Shown here in pieces: positions 7,693 through 15,105 of a stretch of DNA of 23,831 nt (the stretch's first letter is position 1; every line of letters starts with the position of its first letter). Source of the stretch: Roseimarinus sp035271585 (GTDB lineage Bacteria; Bacteroidota; Bacteroidia; Bacteroidales; Prolixibacteraceae); assembly GCA_035271585.1 (NCBI GenBank), contig DATERL010000102.1, forward strand, positions 1 through 23,831. The letters are read 5' to 3'. Under the pieces are notes generated by a model. The model had not been told where the DNA came from and made no database searches. It worked only from the letters and a program-made list of their open reading frames with translations. Position numbers and translations under genes: made by a program.

Positions 7693-8334
7693 ATGGAGGA
7701 AAAATTTATTATTAGCATTGGACGACAAACCGGTAGCGGTGGGTTAACCATAGCAAAAGAGTTATCGAAACAATTGGGAATACCTTGTTTCGATAAAGAA
7801 CTTATTCAACTGGCTTCAGAAGAAAGTGGGCTGGGGAAGGAGTTTTTTGAAAACATTGATGAAAAAACAAGCCATAGCCTTTTTGGTGGCTTATTCGGTT
7901 TTCGTAATACGCTGGTCGATGAGGTTTATTCGGGCGTTTATTTAAGCAACGAATCCTTGTTTAATATTCAAAGCGATGTAATTAGGGGCTTGGCCGAAAA
8001 AGAATCGTCGATATTTATTGGACGTTGTGCCGACTATGTTTTAAAAAACTCCGATAATTGCTTGAATATTTTTATTTGTGCCAATACCAACGACCGAGTA
8101 CAACGAATTTCAGAGATACGCGAAATTACTGAGAAAAAAGCGCTCGATTTGATTGAAAAGTCTGATAAAACGCGGGCAAGCTATTATAATTATTTCAGTA
8201 ATAAAGAATGGGGAAAGGCCGAGTCGTACCATCTTTGTATTAATTCATCAGTTTTAGGCATTGACGAAACGGTAGCTTTCATTCTCGAGTTTGCTGCAAA
8301 GAAGTTTGGGGATATCGAATCCAATAAGAAGTAA
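7693..8334 (+). CDS. Cytidylate-kinase-like P-loop protein
   Basis: A 213-residue cytosolic protein of the cytidylate-kinase-like family (PF13189 type). The Walker A loop is near the start: ISIGRQTGSGGLTIAKELSK, with the usual G-S-G-G core at 14-17. It continues with IPCFDKELIQLASEESGL and an IFIGRCADYVL strand, then a lid-like helix and NYFSNKEWGKAESYHLCINS, all conserved in that family. These proteins are related to CMP kinase, but their phosphoryl acceptor has not been settled. It follows the MATE gene by 19 bp, an arrangement I recall from other anaerobes (not checked), so it may act on the exported compound or regulate export. It is not the housekeeping Cmk, which has a different substrate domain. 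Confidence 0.85.
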   Translation: MEEKFIISIGRQTGSGGLTIAKELSKQLGIPCFDKELIQLASEESGLGKEFFENIDEKTSHSLFGGLFGFRNTLVDEVYSGVYLSNESLFNIQSDVIRGLAEKESSIFIGRCADYVLKNSDNCLNIFICANTNDRVQRISEIREITEKKALDLIEKSDKTRASYYNYFSNKEWGKAESYHLCINSSVLGIDETVAFILEFAAKKFGDIESNKK

Positions 8335-8523
8335 ATTAATTTTTTTGTTGTTATTAGTTAAAGCCAGCGGACTTTTTACATCAGCAAGGAGCATTGCCCT
8401 TTGTCTTGAAAGTTTAGATGTCATTAAAAACCATTAAAAGGGTGCAAATTTACTAGTTCTGCACAATTGAAATTCTGCCTACAAATAAAATAGTTTAGTT
8501 CTGATTATATCCGAACAATTACT

Positions 8524-8531
8524 TATCTTTG
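8524..8531 (+). promoter_or_regulatory. Probable -7 box of higBA
   Basis: TATCTTTG matches the Bacteroidota -7 consensus TAnnTTTG and lies 26 nt before the toxin start. No exact TTTG -33 element is present at the right distance. An operator for the HigA repressor would be expected to overlap it, but no clear palindrome was seen. Confidence 0.5.
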
Positions 8532-8557
8532 CAATCGATGAATTAAACGATTACGTT

Positions 8558-8899
8558 TTGAAAATTATCAACAAACATATTTTTGCTAGGTTGATTCGAA
8601 AAAATCGAGGAAATTCTAAGCTGATTAAATCAGTGGAGATATTAATTAGCGATATTGAGAAGAGCAATTGGCAAAATCCTCATGATTTGATTGAAACAAG
8701 ACTTGATGCAGATTGTGTTTATGGAGGAGCGTTTTACTTTTTTGATATTAATATTCATCGGACTTTAATTTTGATTGAATTTGAAGAAAATGGAGATGCT
8801 ACAATTGTTTGGGCTGGTAATCACGATGATTATGAAATGACATTCAAAAACAATCGAAACGTGATAAAAAAATGGTTGCGAGATAATAGTTGGATTTAA
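8558..8899 (+). CDS. higB: HigB-type mRNA interferase toxin
   Basis: A 113-residue RelE/HigB-superfamily toxin of the HigB_toxin (PF09907) type, expected to cleave mRNA at the ribosome. It keeps the family layout: MKIINKHIF start, ISDIEKSNWQNPHDLIE with the W..P.D motif, LDADCVYGGAFYFFDIN, then RTLILIEFE, and a late ATIVWAGNHDDYEM like the usual V.F.GTH.EYD end. The start is a TTG at 8558. The nearby ATG at 8538 runs straight into a stop, and TTG gives the conserved MKI N terminus. The toxin precedes its antitoxin by 10 bp, the order typical of hig operons. It lies in an AT-rich accessory stretch. It is somewhat longer than the shortest family members. Confidence 0.85.
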   Translation: MKIINKHIFARLIRKNRGNSKLIKSVEILISDIEKSNWQNPHDLIETRLDADCVYGGAFYFFDINIHRTLILIEFEENGDATIVWAGNHDDYEMTFKNNRNVIKKWLRDNSWI

Positions 8900-8909
8900 A
8901 ACAAAGGTA

Positions 8910-9461
8910 ATGAATGATATTTTTGACATAAAAGACATTGAGAACACCGAAAGGCTTGAAAGTGAGTACGATTTACAAAAAGCATCTTTGCTAGAACGTA
9001 AATTGCGCTTAATGATTGATGAAAATCCTGGTTTAAAGCCTATTCGTAAAAAACTTCGTGATTTGATTAAAAATTATGAGGATAGAGAATGGTCTGATTT
9101 TGAAAACATTTCAGATTCAAAAATTGAAGAATCAGAGAAAGCAGAGGCAGTAATCAGTTTAGAACAGAGGTTCATAAAGAAGCGCAAAGAGACGATAAGA
9201 AAAAAACTTAAAGAGTTTGACATGACTCAACAAGATTTAGGAGTAATCTTAGACCACCCAAAATCTTATATGAGCGAATTGATTAATGGAGTGTCTCAAT
9301 TTGCATTAAAAGATTTAGTGATTATTCATCGGATTTTAGGAATTAACCTAAATATCCTAATACCAACTTATCTTCAATCTGAAACAAGAGATAAAGTAAG
9401 ACAGTCAATTACGAAACTTAATAAACCAAAACTTGGATTAAGAAAGAAAGAATTAGCTTAA
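8910..9461 (+). CDS. higA: HigA-type antitoxin with XRE-like HTH
   Basis: A 183-residue protein, long for an antitoxin. The first 90 residues are charged and helical and probably wrap the toxin. Residues about 93-150 hold a Cro/C1-type helix-turn-helix: KETIRKKLKEFDMTQQDLGV, then SYMSELINGVSQFALKDLVI and RILGINLNILIP. In such pairs the antitoxin neutralises HigB and represses its own promoter. It starts 10 bp after the toxin stop, so the two are translated from one message. It is far longer than the compact, roughly 100-residue HigA of E. coli; the N-terminal extension is the form seen with the larger HigB relatives. Identification rests on the HTH and the toxin partner. Confidence 0.85.
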   Translation: MNDIFDIKDIENTERLESEYDLQKASLLERKLRLMIDENPGLKPIRKKLRDLIKNYEDREWSDFENISDSKIEESEKAEAVISLEQRFIKKRKETIRKKLKEFDMTQQDLGVILDHPKSYMSELINGVSQFALKDLVIIHRILGINLNILIPTYLQSETRDKVRQSITKLNKPKLGLRKKELA

Positions 9462-9707
9462 CAAAAACGCATATCATTTGCATAAGTAATGGCAAGTAAT
9501 GTATTAAATGTCAAGGTATGTAGCTTGCTCAAACTGCATAAGGGGTTGATAGAAAAGTAACCCGCAATTTGCCACTACTCATATAATCTACCGTTAAAGA
9601 TTTAGGGCAAAGCAACTATTTTAATGTTTAATTCGTTTGTAATTAGTATAGTTTGATTTAGTTTTTCATGGAATATTCTTTTTGTGATTTCATTAACTTT
9701 CAATGCC

Positions 9708-10325
9708 ATGTTAAAAATAAACCCAAAGTTATTGTTCTGTTTTTTTTTGTTTTTAGTAATAAGCTTTGGCTGTTGCGAGGCACAGCTCGAAAAACAGTTT
9801 TTTCTAACGGCAGACCAGAAGTCGATTATCCCATACCAAACGAATGAAACCTTAAATTTTATCACCAACACCGGTTATGCGTTTACGCTAAAAGTCGATA
9901 GTGTGTTTACATTTATGGCTAGGGAAAGCTTGGGTGAAGAGAGCTGCCTGTACTATGAATATGAAACCATCGAAGCCTGCCTGTCATCAGTTCACCCCGA
10001 ACTTAAAATCACAATTTCATCGACAGCTTTGCATGATTTTAACGAAATTTCATTGTATAATTTTAATCTGAGTGTGAACAATAAATATTTTCGGATTAAT
10101 AACAATAACGACTACGATAGTTTTATTCAGCATAGTTTTCGCGATACCACCATTTTAAACCATTCTTATTCAGATGTTTGGATCTTTGAATTGGGTTTCG
10201 ATTTCACCTTAAATGATGATAGCCTTGCTTTTTGGTTCGATAAAATTATTTATTCCAAAGAGCATGGTATTGAGCTGATTACCTTTACCAATAACGATTA
10301 CTATGAATTGGAAGATAATAAGTAA
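9708..10325 (+). CDS. Exported protein of unknown function, first of a tandem pair
   Basis: A protein of about 205 residues with a signal peptide (LLFCFFLFLVISFGCC, then EAQ). The cut is probably at CEA/Q, though the two cysteines also allow lipidation. The frame is open back to a GTG at 9684, but the ATG at 9708 places the signal correctly. The mature part begins with FFLTADQKSIIPYQTNETLN and F.T.TGY, the start I associate with small Bacteroidota lipoproteins (L..eq...PY..n..l.F....G). It is rich in Asn, Asp and aromatic residues and reads as beta-rich. The product has no known function. The next gene overlaps its end by 23 bp and looks like a diverged copy. Confidence 0.75.
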   Translation: MLKINPKLLFCFFLFLVISFGCCEAQLEKQFFLTADQKSIIPYQTNETLNFITNTGYAFTLKVDSVFTFMARESLGEESCLYYEYETIEACLSSVHPELKITISSTALHDFNEISLYNFNLSVNNKYFRINNNNDYDSFIQHSFRDTTILNHSYSDVWIFELGFDFTLNDDSLAFWFDKIIYSKEHGIELITFTNNDYYELEDNK

Positions 10326-10929
10326 ATCATACGGTCTCATTGGAGCGTTTTTATTGCTTTTCTCATCGTGTTGTGTTAATGAAACCGATTCGGAGAGATT
10401 GTTATCCAATGAGCAAGCCAATTGGGTTCCCGACTCAAGCTTGACGAGTTTTTTAATGGAAAGTGAAAGTGGTGTAAGAGAGTCGTTTGTTCTAAGTGAG
10501 TTTTCCGATACCATTATAAGCTTTGTTGATGATCAGTGCGGTTGCAATGTGGTTTTTCAACGGAAATGGATTAAATACCACTCTACCTTTTCAAGCCACC
10601 ACAACATCGAAATGGAGCTAAATACCTTAAATTTTGCAAGACTCGATATTGGTTTGAACTGGAATCAGCAGGCTTCGTGGGATTTCACCAATAACGAAAA
10701 CATACCTCATGCCTATACCAGCAACGATTATCCAAATCCATCGAGTATGTGTTTTGTTAATCGTAAAACCATTAATGGATGCGCGTATTCCAAAGTGCTT
10801 ACACTGAAGTTTGCCGAATCGGATGTTGCCGAAAATGGCATTATCGAAGCCGATTTTATTCCCAAACAAGGCATTGTTCATTATAAATTGAGAACGGGTA
10901 TTTCGTATTATCGTAAACCCATGCCTTAA
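10303..10929 (+). CDS. Lipoprotein of unknown function, second of a tandem pair
   Basis: A 208-residue predicted lipoprotein: hydrophobic GLIGAFLLLFSSCC with lipobox-like FSSC. It starts inside the end of the preceding gene (23-bp overlap), which means coupled translation. Parts can be laid over its neighbour: LLSNEQANWVPDSSLTSF against FLTADQKSIIPYQTNETL, and the final YSKVLTL...GIVHY against YSDVWIF...GIELI. I read the two as old tandem duplicates. A Cys pair DQCGCN lies near the middle. It has no membrane segment after the signal. The function is not known; outer-membrane anchoring facing the periplasm is the default inference. Confidence 0.75.
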   Translation: MNWKIISKSYGLIGAFLLLFSSCCVNETDSERLLSNEQANWVPDSSLTSFLMESESGVRESFVLSEFSDTIISFVDDQCGCNVVFQRKWIKYHSTFSSHHNIEMELNTLNFARLDIGLNWNQQASWDFTNNENIPHAYTSNDYPNPSSMCFVNRKTINGCAYSKVLTLKFAESDVAENGIIEADFIPKQGIVHYKLRTGISYYRKPMP

Positions 10930-10950
10930 TTTATTTTAGTTGAGAGCCAG

Positions 10951-10980
10951 TTTGAAATCTCGACTAATGTAGTAACTTTG
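10951..10980 (+). promoter_or_regulatory. Promoter of mazEF
   Basis: TTTG at 10951-10954, an 18-bp spacer and TAACTTTG at 10973-10980 form an almost ideal Bacteroidota promoter (-33 TTTG, -7 TAnnTTTG). The mazE ATG lies 25 nt downstream. This is the clearest promoter in the window. It starts 21 bp after the preceding gene's stop, so mazEF is transcribed on its own. Confidence 0.7.
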
Positions 10981-11005
10981 TAATTACATTTTAGAAAATA
11001 ACACA

Positions 11006-11251
11006 ATGGAAGTTTCGGTTATAAAAATTGGTAATTCAAAGGGAATTCGACTTAGCAAGACTTTGTTGGAAAAGTATGGCATTCAGGACACCGTTGAGCT
11101 AATTCTCGAAAAAGAACATATCGTTATAAAGCCATTATCACAACCGCGAAAAGATTGGGAAGAAGCTTTCAAAAAAATGGCCGAAAATGATGATGACAAA
11201 TTGTTGATTAATGATGTTTTTGAAGATGAAAATATTGAAGAATGGGAATAG
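11006..11251 (+). CDS. mazE: MazE-type antitoxin (AbrB/SpoVT fold)
   Basis: An 81-residue antitoxin. The N-terminal half is the swapped-hairpin DNA-binding domain: EVSVIKIGNSKGIRLSKTLL, then EKYGIQDTVELILEKEHIVI, the classic G.S.GIR(L/I)...l...gi.d.vel pattern of MazE. The acidic C-terminal tail (ENDDDKLLINDVFEDENIEE) is the segment that would occupy the toxin's RNA groove. It binds MazF and represses the shared promoter. The toxin gene overlaps its end by 10 bp in another frame, so the two are translationally coupled. An excellent promoter lies just upstream. Confidence 0.93.
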   Translation: MEVSVIKIGNSKGIRLSKTLLEKYGIQDTVELILEKEHIVIKPLSQPRKDWEEAFKKMAENDDDKLLINDVFEDENIEEWE

Positions 11252-11565
11252 ATCAATATAAAATCATCTTAGTTAATCTCGATCCGACACTTGGAAGCGA
11301 GATTAAGAAGACCCGACCGTGCGTTGTTATTTCTCCCAACGAAATGAATATGTATATAAATACCGTTGTAATTGCTCCCATGACAACAAGTTCTAAAAAA
11401 TATCCAACTAGAATTAAAATTAAGCATGATAATAAGATGGGGTGGATTGTTTTAGATCAAATTCGAACAATTGATAAACAGAGAATAATTAAAGATTTTG
11501 GACAATTAACAAAGTCAGAGATTAATGAGTTAAAGTCAGTGCTAAAGGAAACTTATGTTGATTGA
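11242..11565 (+). CDS. mazF: MazF/PemK-type endoribonuclease toxin
   Basis: A 107-residue toxin of the MazF/PemK fold. It cleaves single-stranded RNA at short sequences; the specificity cannot be read from the protein. Family landmarks are NLDPTLGSEIKKTRPCVVIS (start loop with the conserved G.E....RP.vv), then NTVVIAPMTTSSKKYPTRI with the catalytic-site Thr/Ser run, and GWIVLDQIRTIDKQRIIKDF with the conserved DQ(I/V)R.(I/V)D. All expected motifs are intact and the length is normal, so the toxin should be active. The ATG lies 10 bp inside the mazE end. Confidence 0.94.
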   Translation: MGIDQYKIILVNLDPTLGSEIKKTRPCVVISPNEMNMYINTVVIAPMTTSSKKYPTRIKIKHDNKMGWIVLDQIRTIDKQRIIKDFGQLTKSEINELKSVLKETYVD

Positions 11566-11736
11566 TAATCAGTTTCTTCAGTTGGCTTTCTGTTGTTTTG
11601 CATTTGGCTACGCTTACATTTAATATCCACAGATCCAACTCGTATTTATTCATCGATATAAATAGTTAGGCAAAATTGGAAGACCCAACGCAACCAGAAC
11701 GAGTTTAATTCCATCATATTAAAAAACTTAAAAAAA

Positions 11737-12243
11737 ATGAGAAAAAATATTAGTTTACTTGGAATTCTGTTTGTTATTTCATTGATTTCATGCGAGAAAG
11801 AAGATGATAATAAAATCATAACTGATTCTTCATTTTATGCAACAAAAAATGATAGCGAGTGGATTTCAACAAGTAGTTGGGCAAACTATTCATTAAATGA
11901 TAAAAAAATTGTGATTGTTGGTGTAAAAAGAGATTCTGTATATTATCAAGATGAGCAGTTACATTTCACCTTTAAAACTACTGATATTTCGAAATCAAAT
12001 ACAGTGACAAATTTTTACTGTGAATGGGATTTTATTGTTGGTGGAGATGCCATCTCGGACACCTACATTATAGATTCAACCTATAATAATTTGATTAAAA
12101 TAGATTTGTTTGATACAATAGCGAAACAAATTACAGGGACTTTTGAGATAAAATTGATTAGAGATAAATCTAGGTCTGATTTAGGAGAAGCAATGTTTTA
12201 TAAAGAAGGAGCATTTAAACTAAACTATAACGAAGAAAAATAA
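11737..12243 (+). CDS. Small lipoprotein, unknown function
   Basis: A 168-residue predicted lipoprotein with signal SLLGILFVISLISCEKEDDN, lipobox ISC and an acidic run after the cysteine, as is usual for surface or periplasmic lipoproteins here. The mature part begins FYATKNDSEWIST and ends AMFYKEGAFKL. Its strand pattern (F.A..n...W........ then IDLFDTIAKQITGTFEIKLI) resembles the DUF6252-like lipoproteins of Bacteroidota, but I cannot confirm this. The gene is markedly AT-rich, like the hig genes, which suits an accessory region. It stands alone, 171 bp after mazF, and no promoter box was found. Confidence 0.7.
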   Translation: MRKNISLLGILFVISLISCEKEDDNKIITDSSFYATKNDSEWISTSSWANYSLNDKKIVIVGVKRDSVYYQDEQLHFTFKTTDISKSNTVTNFYCEWDFIVGGDAISDTYIIDSTYNNLIKIDLFDTIAKQITGTFEIKLIRDKSRSDLGEAMFYKEGAFKLNYNEEK

Positions 12244-12341
12244 TCAGCTTTGCCTAAAACGCAATTTAGCAGAAAGCGATGAAGTGAATAATTGGATCGG
12301 TATGAACCCGTTTTATCGCAAATTTTGATCACTATACTTTT

Positions 12342-12377
12342 ACAACAAAAAAAGCCCCATCGTTTCCGACAGGGCTT
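12342..12377 (-). terminator. Terminator of the mutA-mutB operon
   Basis: Stem AAGCCC (12352-12357) with GGGCTT (12372-12377), with a short inner TCG/CGA pairing. On the minus strand it is followed by a run of seven T. It lies 66 bp past the mutB stop and ends the minus-strand operon. Confidence 0.8.
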
Positions 12378-12442
12378 AATATTTTGATTTCATTATAAAC
12401 TGTTAGCTGATTAATGAGCCAACAGAAAATGATAAAAAGTGT

Positions 12443-14599
12443 TTATTGTTCGTCGTGTATTTCCATCAAAATTTCCATGATTTTTTTACCGGCAGTAGCA
12501 ACGCTCGATCCGGGGCCAAAAATTGCGGCCACACCGGCATCGTACAAGTATTGATAATCCTGATGAGGGATTACACCACCTGCAATTACGATAATGTCTT
12601 CGCGTCCCAGTTTTTTCAACTCTGCAATTACCGATGGAATAAGGGTTTTGTGCCCTGCTGCCAACGATGAAACGCCCAATATATGCACGTCGTTTTCAAC
12701 GGCTTGCTTGGCACTTTCTTCGGGGGTTTGGAACAATGGCCCCATATCTACGTCGAAACCAAGGTCGGCATAACCTGTGGCTACTACTTTAGCGCCTCGG
12801 TCGTGTCCATCTTGCCCCATTTTGGCGATCATGATACGAGGTTGACGACCTTCTAATTCGGCAAATTTTTCGACCAACTTTGCAGCCTGGGCAAAGTCAC
12901 CGTCGTTTTTAGCTTCTGATGAATACACGCCTTCAATGGTTCTGATTACAGCTTTATAACGTCCTACATGTTTTTCGCAAGCGTCGGAAATTTCGCCCAA
13001 CGAAGCGCGTTGTTTTGCAGCTTCGACGGCCAATTCCAACAAGTTGCCTTTGCCCGATTCAACCGCTTTCGAAATGGCTTCTAATGCGGCCTGACATTCT
13101 TTTTCGTTGCGTTCGGCACGTAATTTCCCTAAACGTTCAATTTGAGATAAACGTACTGCCGTGTTGTCAATTTCGAGAATGTCGATTGGATCTTCTTTTT
13201 CTAAACGGTATTTGTTTACGCCAACAATAGTTTGCGAGCCTGAGTCAATACGGCCTTGTGTGCGAGCTGCAGCTTCTTCGATGCGCATTTTTGGAACACC
13301 GGTTTCAATAGCTTTGGCCATACCACCTAGCTTTTCAACTTCTTCGATTAATGCCCATGCCTTGGTGTAAATTTCTTTGGTGAGGCTTTCAACATAATAC
13401 GAACCTGCCCATGGGTCAACTTCACGGCAAACTTCGGTTTCTTGTTGAATATAAATTTGAGTGTTACGGGCAATACGTGCCGAAGTGTCGGTTGGTAGCG
13501 CAATGGCTTCGTCTAAGGCGTTGGTGTGCAAGCTTTGGGTGTGTCCCAATACCGCCGCCATGGCTTCAACACAGGTGCGCCCTACGTTATTGTAAGGGTC
13601 TTGTTCGGTGAGCGACCAACCCGAAGTTTGCGAGTGGGTACGCAAAGCCATCGATTTGGGGTTTTTTGGGTTGAATTGTTTTACCAATTTGGCCCAAATC
13701 ATACGAGCTGCACGCATTTTGGCAATTTCCATGAAGTGGTTCATGCCAATAGCCCAGAAAAACGACAAACGTGGTGCGAAAGTGTCAATGTCCATGCCTG
13801 CGTTAATACCGGCACGGAGATATTCCAATCCATCGGCCAGGGTGTACGCCATTTCGATATCGGCTGTGGCACCAGCTTCTTGCATGTGGTAGCCCGAAAT
13901 TGAAATTGAGTTGAATTTGGGCATGTTTTTCGATGCATATTCGAAAATATCGGCAATAATTTTCATCGAAAATTTAGGAGGGTAAATGTAAGTGTTACGC
14001 ACCATAAATTCTTTCAGAATATCGTTTTGGATGGTTCCCGACAGTTGCTCTAAAGTTGCTCCTTGCTCTAATCCGGTAACAATGTAGAAAGCCAAAATTG
14101 GTAGCACAGCACCATTCATGGTCATCGATACCGACATTTTGTCCAAGGGTATTTGGTCGAACAAAATTTTCATGTCGAGAATTGAATCGATGGCCACACC
14201 AGCTTTACCAACGTCGCCCGTTACGCGTGGGTGATCGCTGTCGTAACCACGGTGAGTGGCCAAATCGAATGCCACCGACAAACCTTTTTGACCGGCGGCC
14301 AAGTTGCGTCGATAAAATGCGTTCGATTCTTCGGCAGTCGAAAAACCTGCATACTGGCGTATGGTCCAAGGTTGGAACGCATACATGCCCGAGTAGGGGC
14401 CGCGTAAATAGGGCGCCAAACCTGCGGCGTAGTTCAAGTGTTCCATGCCTTCGATATCGGCTTTGGTGTAAACTGGTTTAACAGGAATTTGCTCGGGTGT
14501 AACCCAATTCTTTGAAATCCCTTGTTTTTCAACCCACTCCTGTTCACTAACAGAAGCGCTTTCGGCTTTAATATTTATATTTTTAAAATTCGGTTTCAT
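12443..14599 (-). CDS. mutB: Methylmalonyl-CoA mutase, large (catalytic) subunit
   Basis: A 718-residue catalytic alpha subunit. With adenosylcobalamin it interconverts (R)-methylmalonyl-CoA and succinyl-CoA, the step that links the TCA arm to propionate. The N-terminal TIM barrel is complete, with PYLRGPYSGMYAFQPWTIRQ and YAGFSTAEESN (substrate entry), LSVAFDLATHRGYDSDHPRV and ISISGYHMQEAGATADIEMA. The C-terminal cobalamin domain has the DxHxxG motif at D597-H599-G602 in KMGQDGHDRGAKV, then GVSSLAAGHKTLIP and IAGGVIPHQDYQYL, so the base-off/His-on site is intact. Its ATG is only 8 bp from a heptamer array that separates it from the inserted S23-type gene, so part of its ribosome-binding region derives from that array. 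A terminator follows. Confidence 0.97.
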   Translation of the reverse strand: MKPNFKNINIKAESASVSEQEWVEKQGISKNWVTPEQIPVKPVYTKADIEGMEHLNYAAGLAPYLRGPYSGMYAFQPWTIRQYAGFSTAEESNAFYRRNLAAGQKGLSVAFDLATHRGYDSDHPRVTGDVGKAGVAIDSILDMKILFDQIPLDKMSVSMTMNGAVLPILAFYIVTGLEQGATLEQLSGTIQNDILKEFMVRNTYIYPPKFSMKIIADIFEYASKNMPKFNSISISGYHMQEAGATADIEMAYTLADGLEYLRAGINAGMDIDTFAPRLSFFWAIGMNHFMEIAKMRAARMIWAKLVKQFNPKNPKSMALRTHSQTSGWSLTEQDPYNNVGRTCVEAMAAVLGHTQSLHTNALDEAIALPTDTSARIARNTQIYIQQETEVCREVDPWAGSYYVESLTKEIYTKAWALIEEVEKLGGMAKAIETGVPKMRIEEAAARTQGRIDSGSQTIVGVNKYRLEKEDPIDILEIDNTAVRLSQIERLGKLRAERNEKECQAALEAISKAVESGKGNLLELAVEAAKQRASLGEISDACEKHVGRYKAVIRTIEGVYSSEAKNDGDFAQAAKLVEKFAELEGRQPRIMIAKMGQDGHDRGAKVVATGYADLGFDVDMGPLFQTPEESAKQAVENDVHILGVSSLAAGHKTLIPSVIAELKKLGREDIIVIAGGVIPHQDYQYLYDAGVAAIFGPGSSVATAGKKIMEILMEIHDEQ

Positions 14600-14607
14600 A
14601 CTTTTAA

Positions 14608-14653
14608 AGATTTTAGACTTTAGACTTTAGATTTTAGACTTTAGATTTAGATA
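14608..14653 (+). repeat. Heptamer array AGAYTTT, mutB side
   Basis: Read on the plus strand, six units run AGATTTT, AGACTTT, AGACTTT, AGATTTT, AGACTTT and a 6-base AGATTT, then a partial unit. The array starts 8 bp from the mutB start codon and covers the last codons and stop of the four-helix-bundle gene. It reads towards that gene, opposite in direction to the array on the other side. Confidence 0.9.
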
Positions 14654-14996
14654 AGTTATTTTGAAAACTATTCAGCATTCGCAGTATTTCTGAAGTTTTT
14701 TCTAGTATCTCTATACTGCAAGATTCTGTAATGAATGTTAAATCATTTGAAAGAATGATCAAAGTTTCCAATTCGAACAAGGAGCCTCTGGCAATATCCA
14801 AAAAACGGCTAAAATCTTTATCAGTTCCTCTTCCTGCACCTTCTGCAATATTTGCAGGGATTGAAATAGCAGCTCTTCTAATTTGAGATGTTAAACCGTA
14901 GATTTCTTCTTTTGGATATTTTTTGATCAGCAAATAAATCTCTTTTACCAATTTTCGGGAACGTTGCCATATTTTAATTTCCTTGTAGTTATGCAT
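14634..14996 (-). CDS. Four-helix-bundle protein (S23/IVP family)
   Basis: A 120-residue helical protein of the family first seen as the product of 23S rRNA intervening sequences and related in fold to the Avd proteins of diversity-generating retroelements. The signature is complete: IKIWQRSRKLVKEIYLLIKK, then YPKEEIYGLTSQIRRAAISI, PANIAEGAGRGTDKDFSRFL and IARGSLFELETLI. Members form pentameric basic barrels that bind nucleic acid; the function of free-standing copies is unknown. It sits in the same direction between mutA and mutB, where the two subunit genes are usually adjacent. Heptamer arrays lie on both sides, and the 3' array encodes its last residues (LSKSKV). The ATG at 14996 follows a purine-rich stretch. 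It may belong to a small mobile cassette. Confidence 0.93.
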   Translation of the reverse strand: MHNYKEIKIWQRSRKLVKEIYLLIKKYPKEEIYGLTSQIRRAAISIPANIAEGAGRGTDKDFSRFLDIARGSLFELETLIILSNDLTFITESCSIEILEKTSEILRMLNSFQNNLSKSKV

Positions 14997-15040
14997 GATA
15001 ATTGGTTTTACATTATTACTTCAATCTTTCTTCCCTTGTT

Positions 15041-15096
15041 CGTCTTATCTCTTGTTTTACGTCTCTTGTCTTATGTCTCTTGTCTTGTGTCTTATG
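15041..15096 (-). repeat. Heptamer array AGACnnn, mutA side
   Basis: Eight uninterrupted 7-bp units. On the minus strand, after a first CATAAGA, the phase AGACnnn reads AGACACA, AGACAAG, AGACATA, AGACAAG, AGACGTA, with AAACAAG and AGATAAG as decayed units. The array begins 9 bp past the mutA stop and reads towards the four-helix-bundle gene, opposite to the array on its other side. More degenerate units may extend to about 15027. Confidence 0.9.
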
Positions 15097-15105
15097 ATTT
15101 TGTGT

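Noticed and set aside
8335..8523. Minus-strand TAAATTTG box and a short minus frame after the kinase-like gene
   Set aside because: The frame runs antisense into the kinase-like gene and has no recognisable product.
14634..14996. Intervening sequence within a 23S rRNA gene
   Set aside because: The S23-type gene is here flanked by mutase genes, and no rRNA sequence is present.
15041..15096. Regular short repeats as a CRISPR array
   Set aside because: Units are 7 bp and continuous, with no spacers and no cas genes nearby.
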